A stretch of DNA of 64,000 bases from NCBI GenBank assembly GCA_021234155.1, contig JAJEKV010000031.1, positions 675,614 through 739,613 on the forward strand, given 5' to 3'. Below, in pieces: positions 1 through 11,451 of the stretch (positions are counted from its first letter, which is position 1; the number at the start of each line of letters is the position of its first letter). The notes under the pieces were generated by a model. It searched no databases. It saw only the letters and a list, made by a program, of their open reading frames with translations, and was not told the DNA's origin. The position numbers and the translations under genes were made by a program. Source of the stretch: Isoetes taiwanensis (taxonomy: Eukaryota > Streptophyta > Lycopodiopsida > Isoetales > Isoetaceae).

Positions 1-291
1 CCCTTTTTTAGGGCAAGGTTTTTGGTATTTCATTTATTAGAAAATACATAGAGGAATTGTGCACCAGTAAAGGTATACACACTATCACAAGCCTATAGGC
101 TTTAAGTACTATAGCAGTATAGACCTTTTAAAATGGTACCATGCATCTAAAGTTCAGTACAGTCATGGGTCTTATAGAATAGAATAGAATAGGTTTTTAG
201 CGTCCACGGAGACCAATTGGCCTATGGGACCCAAACAAAAAGAGAGCAGCACGCGTATTACTGACAGGATTAAAAAACCCCAGATGGTCTC

Positions 292-706
292 ATGAAAACA
301 TATTCAACAAAATTTAGACTTATTCAGATTTAATAGATAACACTTCAAGGACTCCATTATAAGAATATATATATTATTTAATTCTTCCTGATTCTTATAA
401 TTTTTATGGGTTTTAATTATATAAGTTTATTTTTAAGTTAAGACCTTAATGGTTATAAAAATGCAAAATTACGTTTCAGACTAATTTTCACTTGAATTTA
501 TTCAGAATTAAACATTTCAAGGAAAAATTTTAGATTTTAATGATTTAATAAATTTAAAATTTGGCAATCCTGAAAAATTACAAATGAAATCCGATGGTTC
601 GATAATCGATTGACTTAAAATTATTATAAGAATTTCTCAATTTACAAACTTTTGTATTTTTAAAAACATGTTTAAGAAAGTTGTTAGATCAAAATCAATT
701 AAATTA
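292..706 (-). mobile_element. MITE-like TIR element, copy 1, left part (split by Helitron)
   Basis: AT-rich segment that matches, in reverse complement, the right half of the element at 5932-6724 and 8021-8806. Its outer end (about 292-370) is the same imperfect terminal inverted repeat of roughly 75 bp seen at the ends of the other copies (core AAAATTTAGACTTATTCAG). Homology stops exactly at 706 and resumes at 4734, so 292-706 plus 4734-5124 make one ~806 bp copy. It has no coding capacity, so it is a non-autonomous element. The superfamily is not clear from the ends. Confidence 0.75.
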
Positions 707-728
707 TCTTCTTTATTAAAATGGGAGC

Positions 729-1037
729 ATGTTGGTAGCAGCGGGGGAGCGCCATGTAATGCGGGCATCTTGGCGTTCCCCTCCTGGCGGGATTATTTTA
801 ATCATTATCGTCTCCTCCTCTCTTCACCTAACCGAGGGGAAGAGCAAAGCCGACGATTGCCCTCTGGGCTCCTCGGCGGAAGAAAACATCATGAAGTCAT
901 TGGAATGTGGATACCATAGTGAAGTCTTGACATCTGCGGTCCCAGGAGGTTCTTTGAAAAGCGGTGAAGCTTTTGATTACTGGTTGGAATTACTTAGAAG
1001 CTTGAGGCTTAGGCATGTTTTACAAAGGCTAAGCTAG
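729..1037 (+). CDS. Unrecognised ORF inside the Helitron, possible captured exon
   Basis: A 102-codon ORF lying in a stretch that is clearly richer in GC (about 725-960) than the rest of the Helitron. From the second methionine (759) the product would have a short basic start, a hydrophobic run (GGIILIIIVSSS) like a signal peptide or membrane anchor, then a polar region with two cysteines. I do not recognise the family. Its position right after the Helitron 5' terminus and the base-composition contrast suggest a captured gene fragment, but a chance ORF cannot be excluded. Confidence 0.25.
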   Translation: MLVAAGERHVMRASWRSPPGGIILIIIVSSSLHLTEGKSKADDCPLGSSAEENIMKSLECGYHSEVLTSAVPGGSLKSGEAFDYWLELLRSLRLRHVLQRLS

Positions 1038-4000
1038 AGATTGAAATAAGTAGCTTCCATTATATCCAAATCGTTAAGCCCAAGTTGGGAGCGGAGGATT
1101 CTTAAACTTTGTTGTTAATTTCAAAAGCGGCAATCATGCATTCTTAGATACTAAATTTTGCACAAATATCATTGCCAGCATCCTTGGCCATGCCTTCCAC
1201 ATATTTCTTAATGATTGCTCATTATTTTTTCCCAGATTAATCCATGGACCGTTTCTATAATTGGCAATTTCCCTGTTGGGGCTCCTCTGTCCGGCTTTTC
1301 TTGGACTTGGGTACATTCTTTGGTTTTTGACAGCAGCAGATGCTCATACGTGAGTAAGATATACTCTTGCTTCTTTCTTTGATAAATTTTGAATTAGTGC
1401 CCCTTTCTCCTCATTTTGAGCTCCTCTATTCCGTTTCTTCCCTTTTTGCGGTCTGAGCAACACACAGGTGGCGCCAAGGCATCTGGATCTGTTCAAAATT
1501 CGAACTAGAAAGGCACTTGAAGACATTCAAAACGCGGTGGGCACTAGAAATCACGTGAAACAAGAGTAAATCTTTGATTCCACTCACCATGTTTTTAAGC
1601 TTACCAATGTAGGTTTATTACCTTTGTTGAAGATTTCATTATTTGTGACTAGAGATAAACTTGAAGGAAGAAAACCCGGATCCATTGGAAAACCCATATC
1701 ACAAGGTTTGCTTCACAATACTTTTTGTTTCTGGATCTAAGGTAGGGTGGCCGTTGTCTGTGGTTAATCGACCCATTACGTGGTATGTTACAATGTGGCT
1801 GCATTTTGAAGCCTGCAGAAGTATTTTTCTAACATATTTATCAGATGATTCCATCGGAGAGATTTTCATATTTATCGATCGAAAGAACAAGAGCAGCCTT
1901 ACTACGGGGAATAGAATGATGTGGTCTTCATGTGCTGCAGCCTTGGATCTTCAGCATTGCTTGAGTTTCAAATGTCATATTGCATTGCAAATGTCCTAAA
2001 CAGCGAGAACTGGATGGTGTCAGCATCCCATCAGCATGTTTGCACAAAGTCATTTGGTGTACACATTATTACAACTCCATATTTCCATGGGGTTTTCGTT
2101 TCTATTTCTTAAAGAAGGCAGGGATAAAATGCAACTCCTTTTGCCTGAATATTGACGATCCTCTTTCAGAAGAAGCAGGTTTTATACTTTAAGATTCTTG
2201 CATTCCTAGAGATTTTGAGAGTTTGGCAATTGAAGTTGGATCATTCTCATTTGTTTTTGTGGAGCAGTTTCCTGAATTTAGGGTTCTTTACTTTACATGT
2301 AATATTTCTATCATTGTTTCATTATGGGACTGTGTTTCGTGTTTCTTTTTGCAGCATGTTTTAATCTTTCAGGCAAATGTTTTGGCTATCTTTGTAACCA
2401 TTTTTATTTTTTGCAGGCAAATATATTAACAAAAAAGTTTCATTCTAAATCGTGGACTCATTGTTGGAAAAAAAAATGGTATTGCAAAATTGCCCAATAA
2501 CTCCACAATTTTTTTTTTTGACAAGGAGGTTAGAATTCTTCTTTTTGGTTTGCATTGTTTTTACAAGTTGTAGAATATGTGGCCAATGCACTATCTGATT
2601 GAATGTAGCTCCACACTCAAGATTTGAACTTGGAAACTGCCGTTATTTTCCTGGTAAGCTCCTCTTTAGATTGCGGTTCTATAATAGAAAGCTCTTCCTT
2701 TCCAGACCAAGTTCATGTTTATGTAATTCTTAGATACATGCGTTCATCAACTCAACACCCATCTACATCTGATTCGCATTGTCCTATGCGATATAAATGG
2801 TTCACAAATGGATGCTTTTAATGGCTATATAAAAGGATGATACAGCTGCAAACACAAACCCACAAGATGATAAACAATTTAATGCATGATATGTGGGTGT
2901 AATCAGTTAATTAGCCATCATAACCAGCATTTTTCTTTCTGTAGCTGTTGCTTTTGTGACTTTCTCTATCAGTTTGAAGTTGCCTCCCTTTTGGGATGAA
3001 ACTCTTCCAAAGCAGACACATGGTTGTATGACATAATGCACAGCTATTTGTTCTTTGCACAACTGGGCAGACTTAAATACAATAATATTTAAAATTCACT
3101 ACGTTTTTGTTTCATTTACAAAAATTTGCTCTTTTGTGGACCTTTGATAGGGCCTAAAACAATCCTGCAGGGAGCCTTTTTTTGAAGTTTCAACATGATG
3201 CAACTCTTTGGTATGTTTAAATTTTTTTTTTTTTTCTTTCTCGGTCTTTTATATATTGTTATTGTTTTAGCATTCTGGGTTAATAGAGGCGCCACCCGGC
3301 CCTATGTGTTGGACCTTTGTTATATCGGTTTTGTGGTCTTCTTTGCTTTTAAAGTGAGCGATGACTAATGATGATAATCTGGTGAAGGGACGGATAGATT
3401 ACAATATTCTTAGACTATGATGGCACACTTCCACCTATAGTTGATGACCACGAACATGCATTTAAGTTAGAGGAGGTATTTGTTAATTAAGAGTTTGATA
3501 GTTGTATGTAATTCTTCATTTCAAAATTTAGGGGAACCATGAGCTGCATATTAATAGCCAAGATCCTCTTGCAAACCTAGGGCAAACTAAGCTTTTTTAT
3601 CATCATTATTTGCATGCATTCAATTCAAGTTCTGATCTACTAGAATCATTCTTCTCTTATTACTTACTAATCTTATGGTTTAGACATGAGTGTGCGATCT
3701 GATAATTATGGCATCTTGGATGTTCCTTTCTTTGTGGATCCAAATGAAGAATGCATACAAGCCACACACACAAGGCTCAAAACCATGCGATTTGGATTTG
3801 GTTTCTATCTTTACAATGTTGTATTAATTGTTTTGCATGGGAATAGGAGAATATGATTTGAATATGTTTTAGAGCAAGGTTAGATAGAATTTAAAAGGTA
3901 AACAAAATTCAAGTTAAATATGAGTTAAACCAATGGTTAGATACAAGTTAAATTTAAAGGTTACAAGTATATACACACGAAGATTATTTTTATTAGAATG

Positions 4001-4307
4001 TTGGAATTTTTGTTTTCTACGCTTTTGGTTGTTTGTCTATTAAGTTCTCATGATGTAAAATGCATGTCTTACCTACTTCATATCTTAGCACTTTGTCTCC
4101 TACACAATGCAAGCCTTATATCCATGTAGACGGCCATGAATGTCTTTTGGAGACTTTTATAATTTATTTATAAGAGACCAAGTATAACACAAATAGTTCA
4201 TATCAAAAAGCTTAACAATATTGTTTGGGAAATGTGAATGCATGAATTGTTGCATACAATTGTTTATGCTTTTTTCGATCACATTGAGGTGATATGTTGG
4301 CTGACCA
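1038..4307. other. Helitron body without recognisable genes
   Basis: Mostly AT-rich sequence with poly-A/T runs and scattered short ORFs in all frames. None shows motifs, codon bias or homology that I can recognise. I see no Rep (HUH) or helicase motif on either strand. Confidence 0.5.
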
Positions 4308-4470
4308 ACTATAACCTTGAAATTTAGGATTGTAAAATGCACCATTGACTCTTGACATCACTTATAATGGAGAAAGTTTTATAACTATAACCTAAGAACC
4401 TTGAAATTTAGGATTGTAAAATGCACCATTGGCTACTGACATAATCACTTATAATGGAGAAAGTTTTATA
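4308..4470. repeat. Imperfect tandem duplication (about 80 bp unit)
   Basis: The phrase from CCTTGAAATTTAGGATTG through GGAGAAAGTTTTATAA occurs twice, around 4313-4382 and 4399-4470, with small indels and substitutions. It lies inside the Helitron, near its 3' end. Confidence 0.8.
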
Positions 4471-4703
4471 AATCTCATTGTGTTTTAACTACATGTATGC
4501 ACTTCCACTTACATCTAATACCCTTATTCCATCTACAATCCACTGTATCTACAAACTCCATTCCATATACACATTTCATTCGTTCAACCTAGGCATGGAA
4601 TTTCATTGCACTCTATTCAGTTATATCCCTTCCCATTCCATCCCATCCCAGCTACTCATTCTATCCCACCTATTCTCTACCCATTTCATGCGACCATGAA
4701 TAA

Positions 4704-4733
4704 TGCCCGGCATCGCTGGGCACACGTTTCTAG
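4704..4733 (+). other. Helitron 3' terminal hairpin and CTAG end
   Basis: Stem TGCCCGGC (4704-4711), loop ATC, stem GCTGGGCA (4715-4722) with one G-T wobble. A 7 nt spacer and CTAG follow. This is the usual Helitron termination signal, and a sister hairpin with the same stem lies at 14294-14312 on the other strand. Confidence 0.85.
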
Positions 4734-5124
4734 TAAAGTTAATATTTTAGTAATAACAATTGAATAATTTATTATAAATGAAACATAATATATTAAAACT
4801 TAATCAATAATGAATTATTCAATGTATTTACAGATAAACATAATCATTTCATTAATTCTAAATCTAAAACTTTCTTTACCTATTTTGAAAAAATAAGATT
4901 TCAATTATATAGCATTTATTTTAGATAATTCTAAATAAATCAAAGTGAAAATTAATTTAGAAAGCAATTTTATACTTTGGTAACCTTCATACTTTTGATC
5001 TAAAGATAAACAAAACGAATGATTAAAATCAATAAGAGTTAAAAATCTTTGCGATCTTATTATGATATCTTTGAAGTATATATCTATCAGTTTGAATAAG
5101 TCTAAATTTTGTTAAATATGGCAT
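4734..5124 (-). mobile_element. MITE-like TIR element, copy 1, right part
   Basis: Continuation of the element that starts at 292. The sequence matches the left half of the 5932-6724 copy in reverse complement and ends with the other terminal inverted repeat (GTCTAAATTTTGTTAAATATGGCAT, 5100-5124). It begins at the T immediately after the Helitron CTAG end. Confidence 0.75.
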
Positions 5125-5931
5125 AAGGGTAGTTTCCTACTACATGAATTAGATTAGGTTAACTTAACGGTTGGTTTATCTCTTAACTTAATGGAACGTA
5201 GGTTGTGATTTCCCATTAAAGTCATTAAGTTAAGACTAACTTAAAGGATTGTGAAGATATGCATTCACACTATACCAATTATGGACCACTTAGGTTAAGC
5301 TCGTAAAATCAACTTAGACTTTTTTTTGTCGTTACTATTTTTTTGAATTGTTTGACTACCTAGTAAAATCTAGTAAAGTGGTTGACTCTCTAGTCAATGA
5401 GTTGACTTTTAGTTAACTTAGACACTTTCTCCCAATCAATTGACTTATAGTCAATTCTCTCCATTAATAATACTTTCTAGTCAAGTACTTTCATTGACGG
5501 TTTATCAATCATAAAATTCTTAAAATCCACCTCCTATTTTAATGTTTTTTATTCAATCTACCAAACTAATAAGACACTTGGTCAACTAGTTGGCATCCTT
5601 GTCAAAATTACGATTTAAGATTCTAACCTAACTGGAACCATTTCTCACTCGTAGTTAAGTTAGCTTAATGCTTAACCAAAAAGTTAGAAGTTAAGTGGAC
5701 CTTGCTTAGGTCACTTAACTTTTGCACTAGTTGGTTAAATATTTTTAAATTTGGTTAAAAAAATAACTTAACTTTTTCTAGTGAGAAGGATGCTCCGTTA
5801 AGTTAATGAACAGTTAAAGATTAACTGGAATTAACTTAACTGATATCAACTTAAGGGTCAATGGGAAAGCAAGTTCCAGTTATTTGCCATATTTAACTTA
5901 ACTTAATGGCAAGTGGGAAATGACCATAATT
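5125..5931. repeat. AT-rich segment with inverted ends, probable second MITE family
   Basis: The left end (GGTAGTTTCCTACT around 5128) and the reverse complement of the right end (GGTCATTTCCCACT around 5925) are similar, and TTAACTTAA/TTAAGTTAA motifs recur through the segment in both orientations. No coding sequence is seen. It fits a second, diverged TIR element lying between two copies of the first family; boundaries are approximate. Confidence 0.4.
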
Positions 5932-6724
5932 ATGACATATTTAAGAAAATTTGGACTTATTCAAATCTAATAAATATACTTCAAGGATGGCATGATAATA
6001 TTATATGTATTTTTAGCTCTTATTGATTTTAATAATTTGTTCTGTTTATCTTTAGATAAAAAATATGCTACTTACTAAAGTTTAAAGTTGCTTTCTAAAC
6101 TAATCCTTGGTTCCATCTATTTAGAATTAAATTTTCATATAAGATAATCCTGTATAATTAAAATGCTATTTTTTTTAAATATTTAAAGAACATTTTAGAT
6201 TGAAATTAATTAAATGATTACATTTATGTTTAATAAAAAATGAATAGTTTATTATTGATTAAATGTCAATATATTTTATTTATCAACAATAAATTATTCA
6301 ATAGTTATTATTAAATCAATAACTTTATATCATCTAATTAATTTCAACCTAAAACTTTCCTTAAAGTATTTTCAAAAGTGTAAAAGTTTGTAAACTGTGA
6401 AATTCTAATAGTAGTTTTAAGTCAATCGCTTGTCAAACTATCAGATTTTATTTAATTAACATGATTGCTAAATCTTGAATCTGTTAAATAACTAAAAATT
6501 GAAATTTTTATATTCTTGAAATGTCTAATTCTAAATAGATTCAAATAAAAATCAGTTTGGAAATTAAGTTTATTCTTTGATAACCATTATAGTTTTAATT
6601 TAAAGAAATTTATAAAAATTATAGCAATCAAGAAGAATCAAACAATACATATATTCTTATAATGACGTTCTTGAAGTGTTATCTATTAAATCTGAATAAG
6701 TCCAAATTTTGTTGAATATTTCAT
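5932..6724 (+). mobile_element. MITE-like TIR element, copy 2
   Basis: A 793 bp AT-rich element. The left end (ATGACATATTTAAGAAAATT) and the reverse complement of the right end (ATGAAATATTCAACAAAATT) form an imperfect inverted repeat of about 75 bp. TAATT flanks both sides and may be the target-site duplication. There is no coding capacity. It is nearly collinear with the copy at 8021-8806. Confidence 0.8.
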
Positions 6725-6752
6725 TAATTGTATTGTGAAATTGTATTTTAGG

Positions 6753-6981
6753 ATGAGCTCTAGCGAGAGGATGTTGGATGTTTTGAAAGCGGAAGTGATG
6801 GGCAATGTGAGGGCAAATGCAATTGCCCATCTCTTTAGTATCATTAGCATATGCGCGGGAGTGGGCCTTTCTGCATATGCCCTCTACTGGCGTTTCCCGG
6901 CATATCTTCCCTCCCCATCGCAAGATGCGGAGTGGAAGATACGAGAGGAGTTTATTTCTAAGAGCAACGAACATGTTAATG
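6753..6981 (+). CDS. Exon-like ORF of unknown function between two MITE copies
   Basis: The ATG at 6753 lies just after a polypyrimidine-AG (TTGTATTTTAG) and the frame stays open to a plausible splice donor (AATG|GTATCA at 6981/6982). The 76-residue peptide starts MSSSERMLDVLKAEVMG, has a hydrophobic stretch (LFSIISICAGVGLSAYALYW, one likely membrane segment), then a charged tail. Base composition is much less AT-rich than the flanks. I do not recognise the family. It could be the first coding exon of a host gene or a captured exon. No convincing second exon was found up to 8020. Confidence 0.35.
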
Positions 6982-7813
6982 GTATCATTTTACTTTCATT
7001 TTAATTTGTTATTTGATCAATTGCTTAATATTTTAAGGTAACATTGATGGCGACTCACTTTGTTCTTGAGCAGCCATCTTCACTAACCCACCAAGTTGAA
7101 GACTCTCGGAGTGTTTGTGCCTGCCATAATGGGAAGTGAGTTACTTTAACTATACCTTTTAAGTCTTATTCAATATAGCGATTTAGATCATGTTTATAAA
7201 GTTCATTGTAGCGACCTTGTATTAGTTTTCAATTTTGTTCCCATAGATCTGGCTGCCATAAATTTGAGTACAATGCAGTAATCATGTCATACTTTACCAT
7301 AATTTCCAAGTCGGCACTAGCTTTCGCTTCCTTATCTGGGCTCTCTTTTCATTGAACTTGATGATGATAAAATCTTTTGTGATAAAATCTCTATTTTTCT
7401 TAAGGAAATCTTAACTTATTCCTTTGTTGGTAGACCCCTAATAATATGCTTATATGAAGCATCATGTCACCAATTCAATCTTAAAAGGTAGGATCTTTTT
7501 TCACCATAGATTTATTTTCTGGCGAAAGATTGTGAGTCCATGTTTGCTTTTTGCGGTGACATTTTTTTATTTGTGTCGGGGGATGTGGAATAAACACTTG
7601 TTTTGCCCTAAACTGAATGTAGGAACTCCCTCCACATCAAGATCACATCGGAGTTCAAATTCAAGTAGACTTCTTGATCCGTCCACCACTTTCTAGATTA
7701 GGAGGAAAATTTAGGTGAGTTTATCCATTGCCTTGCTTAACTTAGTTTATAGTAAATTACTTAGTCTTGTTTAAGTGAAGTTGGATAAGTGAAATTGGAA
7801 TTGTCAGATGCTT
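6982..7813. other. Unassigned sequence after the exon-like ORF
   Basis: Mixed AT-rich sequence with no protein motif that I recognise. A short ORF at 7454-7696 has no supporting features. Confidence 0.4.
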
Positions 7814-8020
7814 AATTTATAGGATGCTTAGTTTATAGACCAAGCATAATTTATAAGATGCGCATAATTTATAAGATGCTTAGTTTATAATCAATTGCTT
7901 GTTTAAGTGAAATTGTATTAATTTATAGGATGCTTAGCTTATAGACCAAGCATAATTTATAGGATGCGCATAATTTATAAGATGCTTCACTTATAATCAA
8001 TTGCTTGTTTAAGTGAAATT
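7814..8020. repeat. Two-copy tandem repeat, 106 bp period, with inner subrepeats
   Basis: AATTTATAGGATGCTTAG begins at 7814 and again at 7920. The two units differ by a few substitutions. Within each unit ATAATTTATARGATGC recurs, so the repeat is itself built from ~20 bp pieces. It ends exactly where MITE copy 3 begins. Confidence 0.85.
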
Positions 8021-8806
8021 ATGACATATTTAAGAAAATTTGGGCTTATTCAAATCTAATAAATGTACTTCAAGGATGACATGATAATATTATATGTATT
8101 TTTAGCTCTTATTGATTTTAATAATTTGTTCTGTTTATCTTTAGATAAAAAATATGATACTTAAGTTGCTTTCTAAACTAATCCTTGGTTCCATCTATTT
8201 AGAGTTAAATTTTCATCTAAGATAACCCTGTATAATTAAAATGCTATTTTTTTAAATATTTAAAGAACATTTTAGATTGAAATTAATTAAATGATTACAT
8301 TTATGTTTAATAAAAAATGAATAGTTTATTATTGATTAAATGTCAATATATTTTATTTCATCAATAATAAATTATTCAATAGTTATTATTAAACCAATAA
8401 CTTTATATCATTTAATTAATTTCAACCTAAAACTTTCCTTAAAGTATTTTCAAAAGTGTAAAAGTTTGTAAATTGTGAAATTCTAATAATAGTTTTAAGT
8501 CAATCGCTTATCAAACTATCAGATTTCATTTAATTATCATGATTGCTAAATCTTGAATCTGTTAAATCACTAAAAATTGAAAATTTTATATTCTTGAAAT
8601 ATCTAATTCTAAATAGATTCAAATAAAAAACAGTTTGGAAATCAAGTTTATTCTTTGATAACCATTATAGTTTTAATTTAAAGATAAACTTATAAAAATT
8701 ATAACAATCAAGAAGAATCAAACAATATATATATATTCTTATAATGGCGTTCTTGAAGTGTTATCTATTATATCTGAATAAGGCTAAATTTTGTTGAATA
8801 TTTCAT
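8021..8806 (+). mobile_element. MITE-like TIR element, copy 3
   Basis: A 786 bp copy, the same orientation as copy 2 and collinear with it over its whole length, with few differences. It carries the same inverted ends. No obvious target duplication is seen, which suggests that it arose by segmental duplication or has changed at its edges. Confidence 0.8.
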
Positions 8807-8856
8807 GAATCCAAAATTACATACATCCAAAACAGGATTTAGTCTCAAAATATATG

Positions 8857-9800
8857 TCAGTTTGTAGGATCCTGGCATTTATTGGGCCTCGAGAAGTTCT
8901 TGTATATAGTCAGGTCAGCTATAGTTCTACATCCCATGATGTTCAATTGCAGATCCAACTCTTCTGCTATAAAATTTGTGAAGTCCACAAGGAGAAGGAC
9001 AAGAGGTTCTCTCTTTTGCTGCCAGAAATGATAAAGCTTCATACTTCTTCATCCGAGTTTGCTACTTTACCCATCCCTCTGTCAGCCTCCCCTTGCATGC
9101 TCAGTCTTCTGAGTGTCCCTGTGAAGTACATCATCGAATAGAATTAGATTAGGAAAATATTCATATAACCCACGATATCTTCAAATTCCATTCAAGCACG
9201 ATCTACTTTTAACCCTTAAGAGACTTGTGCTACTATCAGAATCCGTCAAGAAAGGTCTTTTTAGGCCATATTAGATTCGGCCTTTTATTTCCTATAACTA
9301 CCCTATTCCTATATTTCCAGATTACCCAGCTGCTTAGAGTTCTAGTTGTGTTCAGCATCAGCGAAATCCAAGAGATTGGTTTCATCTGGAGCCCCTTGGT
9401 TTATTTGGGAGGCCCACCTTCAAAATTCTATAACCCAAGGGCATGTGAAAACATGATTTGTTGTCTCTTCTTCACCACAGTGCGGGCAGCTACTCGATAT
9501 GCTCCCATCATATTTAGATCTTCTTAGGTTTCTGGGAAGATTTTGGTGCCAACCATGTGAATGTCTTAGCGTTATTGGTTATGTTGATAGGCCATTCTTT
9601 GGCACAGATTCCAGCAAATTTTCTCCTCCTTAAGCTAAAAAGTGGTCACTATGATGTGATCTTTGTTGAAAAAGGAATCGTCGCACAAAAACTATCCCTC
9701 TTAAAATTGGAGACTTGCACCTATTGTCCTCACCACCAGGTTATGGACCTCCATCCCGTGACAAAAATAGTAAATTGGTTGGTTCAAAGTTAAGCAAAGA
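8857..9800 (-). pseudogene. LINE remnant: C-terminal region with zf-RVT-like finger
   Basis: Read on the minus strand, 9412-9505 encodes SSCPHCGEEETTNHVFTCPW, the C-x2-C...H...C pattern of the zinc-binding domain that follows the reverse transcriptase in plant non-LTR retrotransposons (zf-RVT). Just upstream is a W-rich segment (NAKTFTWLAPK) in another frame that fits the usual region before the finger. Downstream, 9042-8857 is open and could be the remaining C-terminus. Stops and at least one frameshift show that it is dead. No RT core was recognised, so the copy is truncated at its 5' side. Confidence 0.55.
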
Positions 9801-10756
9801 GCTACTTGACACAAATCAGGCACCTCTTATGCTGGTGCACAACAAAACATCCCAACTGAGGTCCATGCACATCCTGAGATAAAGTGCCAAGAATTGAACT
9901 CAGGTGTAGAAGATAGTTATCTAAGGAGGAAAAATGATCCCAATCATGGGGCCCCACCAGGTCAGCGTCACGAAAAACGTCAGTGTCAAACTATAGTCAT
10001 CAAAATCTCTTAATTTAGAAAATGTCGACCCTTTGGTTGAGGCTATGGAGAATCAAGTGGGCTTTATGATGATCCCATCAATTCGAACCATCGGATCAAG
10101 ATTCTAGAAGGGGCGAGCATGCATGTCTTGCATGCATTCTTTGCATACATTTTTTGAGCCCTCTGGTTCGTTTGGGAGATGGCAACTTAATGGAAGATTC
10201 TTCATCAATGTTTCATCGACTCTTCCTCGTCTTTCTCAACGTTATCTTATTCTCATTCTTTGAATCTGGGAGGAGGGGCTTCTAAGCCACTTGGCATTTC
10301 TTTCCTCATTGTGGCATGCTTTTCTTGGCTTTCTATCTTTTTTTTGATTCGGGGAATAAATTACTAATCCCATATTTTAGATTAGCCTAAATAACTTTGG
10401 TTAAAGTAGCAAAAATTGATCACCAAAGTTTCTTTATTTTGGCTAATCTTTATTAATTTTTTATCTCCCACTTTCTTATGTTTGGCTAGATTTTGAACAT
10501 TTTTATATGCAAAGTTTCTATCATTTGGCTATTTTTGCACAAATTCAAGACCACAATTTAGCAAAGGAAAGGCATAAAATTTTTTTTTTTTTTTCTTTCA
10601 TGAACAAATTTTCAAATGTATCTAGTTATATCCTATGAAAGAATTTAACTTGTATGAATTGGAAATGAAAATACGGATAATCAATCATTTCTTAGTTCTT
10701 AAACTGAATGAAAGAACAAATATGGGGTTCTTATAACGACAAAAATTAAGGATGTT
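9801..10756. other. Unassigned sequence
   Basis: No convincing ORF or repeat structure on either strand. 10340-10560 is AT-rich with many CTAAWW words, possibly an old MITE, but I could not find its ends. Confidence 0.4.
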
Positions 10757-11029
10757 CAAAGGTTTGGTAATCTTCAAAGGTCTGGATGTGGCAGATAATC
10801 GTGTTCTCCAAGAAGCTCAAGGTTACATTGTAAAGTCGTATCATTGTTCTTCACTTGCCCCTCGCAAGAGGCGATTGATTTTTGAGGAGTATTTGGATAT
10901 GCACTCTTATGCTTAGGCAGGTTGCTTCACTCGGTGGGTCTCTGCTTATCCGCTGAGATTTTATTCCTGTCTCTGCATTTATACTTGTATTTGACTCTTT
11001 GATTGAATAAAGTCTGACGTCCTTCAACA
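10757..11029 (+). mobile_element. Short 5'-truncated retroposon insertion with 16 bp target duplication
   Basis: The sequence AAAAATTAAGGATGTT occurs at 10741-10756 and again at 11030-11045, directly flanking 273 bp that ends with a polyadenylation-like GATTGAATAAAGTCTGACG and an A-rich end. A long target-site duplication with A tail and no 5' structure is what a truncated LINE (or a LINE-mobilised transcript) leaves. The insert has no recognised protein. Confidence 0.75.
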
Positions 11030-11045
11030 AAAAATTAAGGATGTT

Positions 11046-11451
11046 TTTTACTTCAAGTCAAAATTAATTTTAATCTCAGAATATCATAGTTTTATTATAG
11101 CATAAAATGAAACAACTTCGAAAGCTCCTTCTTTCTGTCACCAGCATCTATGCACGACTTTTTCCATGACATGTACCTTCATAATATAACATTTTAGCAT
11201 ATTTAAGTCAGAATATTAACATGTGAAAAATCAGCAAAATAAGACGCCCAAAAATCAGCAAATGACATGCTCAAAATCTGAAAATTATATGTTTTATATG
11301 AGAAAAACAAAGTGTTTAAAAATCAGCAATTTGACATGCTTAAAATCAGAAAATTAAATGTGAAAATCAGCAAAATAAAGTTTTTGCAAACCAATATATA
11401 TTACCTTATCAAGTTGAAGCTACTTTTGAAGAGTGAACAAGGGGTCTCATG
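11046..11451. repeat. AT-rich stretch with repeated 'AAAATCAGCAAA' words
   Basis: Between about 11220 and 11380 the phrase RAAAATCAGCAAAWT recurs several times with irregular spacing, alternating with GACATGCTHAAAATC. It is a degenerate tandem repeat next to the 3' side of the hAT gene and might be a subterminal repeat region of that element (inference). Confidence 0.4.

Larger units (their letters stand above)
707..4733 (+). mobile_element. Complete non-autonomous Helitron inserted in MITE copy 1
   Basis: Starts with TC (707-708) directly after an A and ends with CTAG (4730-4733) directly before a T, the expected A|T insertion without target duplication. A 3' hairpin (4704-4722) lies 7 nt before CTAG. 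Both boundaries coincide with the break in homology of the surrounding MITE copy, which gives independent proof of the ends. No Rep/helicase ORF is visible, so it would need a helper element in trans. Inside are a GC-richer ORF (729-1037), an 80 bp-scale tandem duplication (4308-4470), and otherwise AT-rich sequence without recognised genes. Plant Helitrons often carry captured gene pieces; the ORF near the 5' end may be one (inference). Confidence 0.82.

Noticed and set aside
5927-8806. LTR pair (5932-6724 and 8021-8806) of a small retrotransposon
   Set aside because: Each copy has its own terminal inverted repeats, and a third copy exists elsewhere in the opposite orientation, so they are separate MITE-like insertions and not LTRs.
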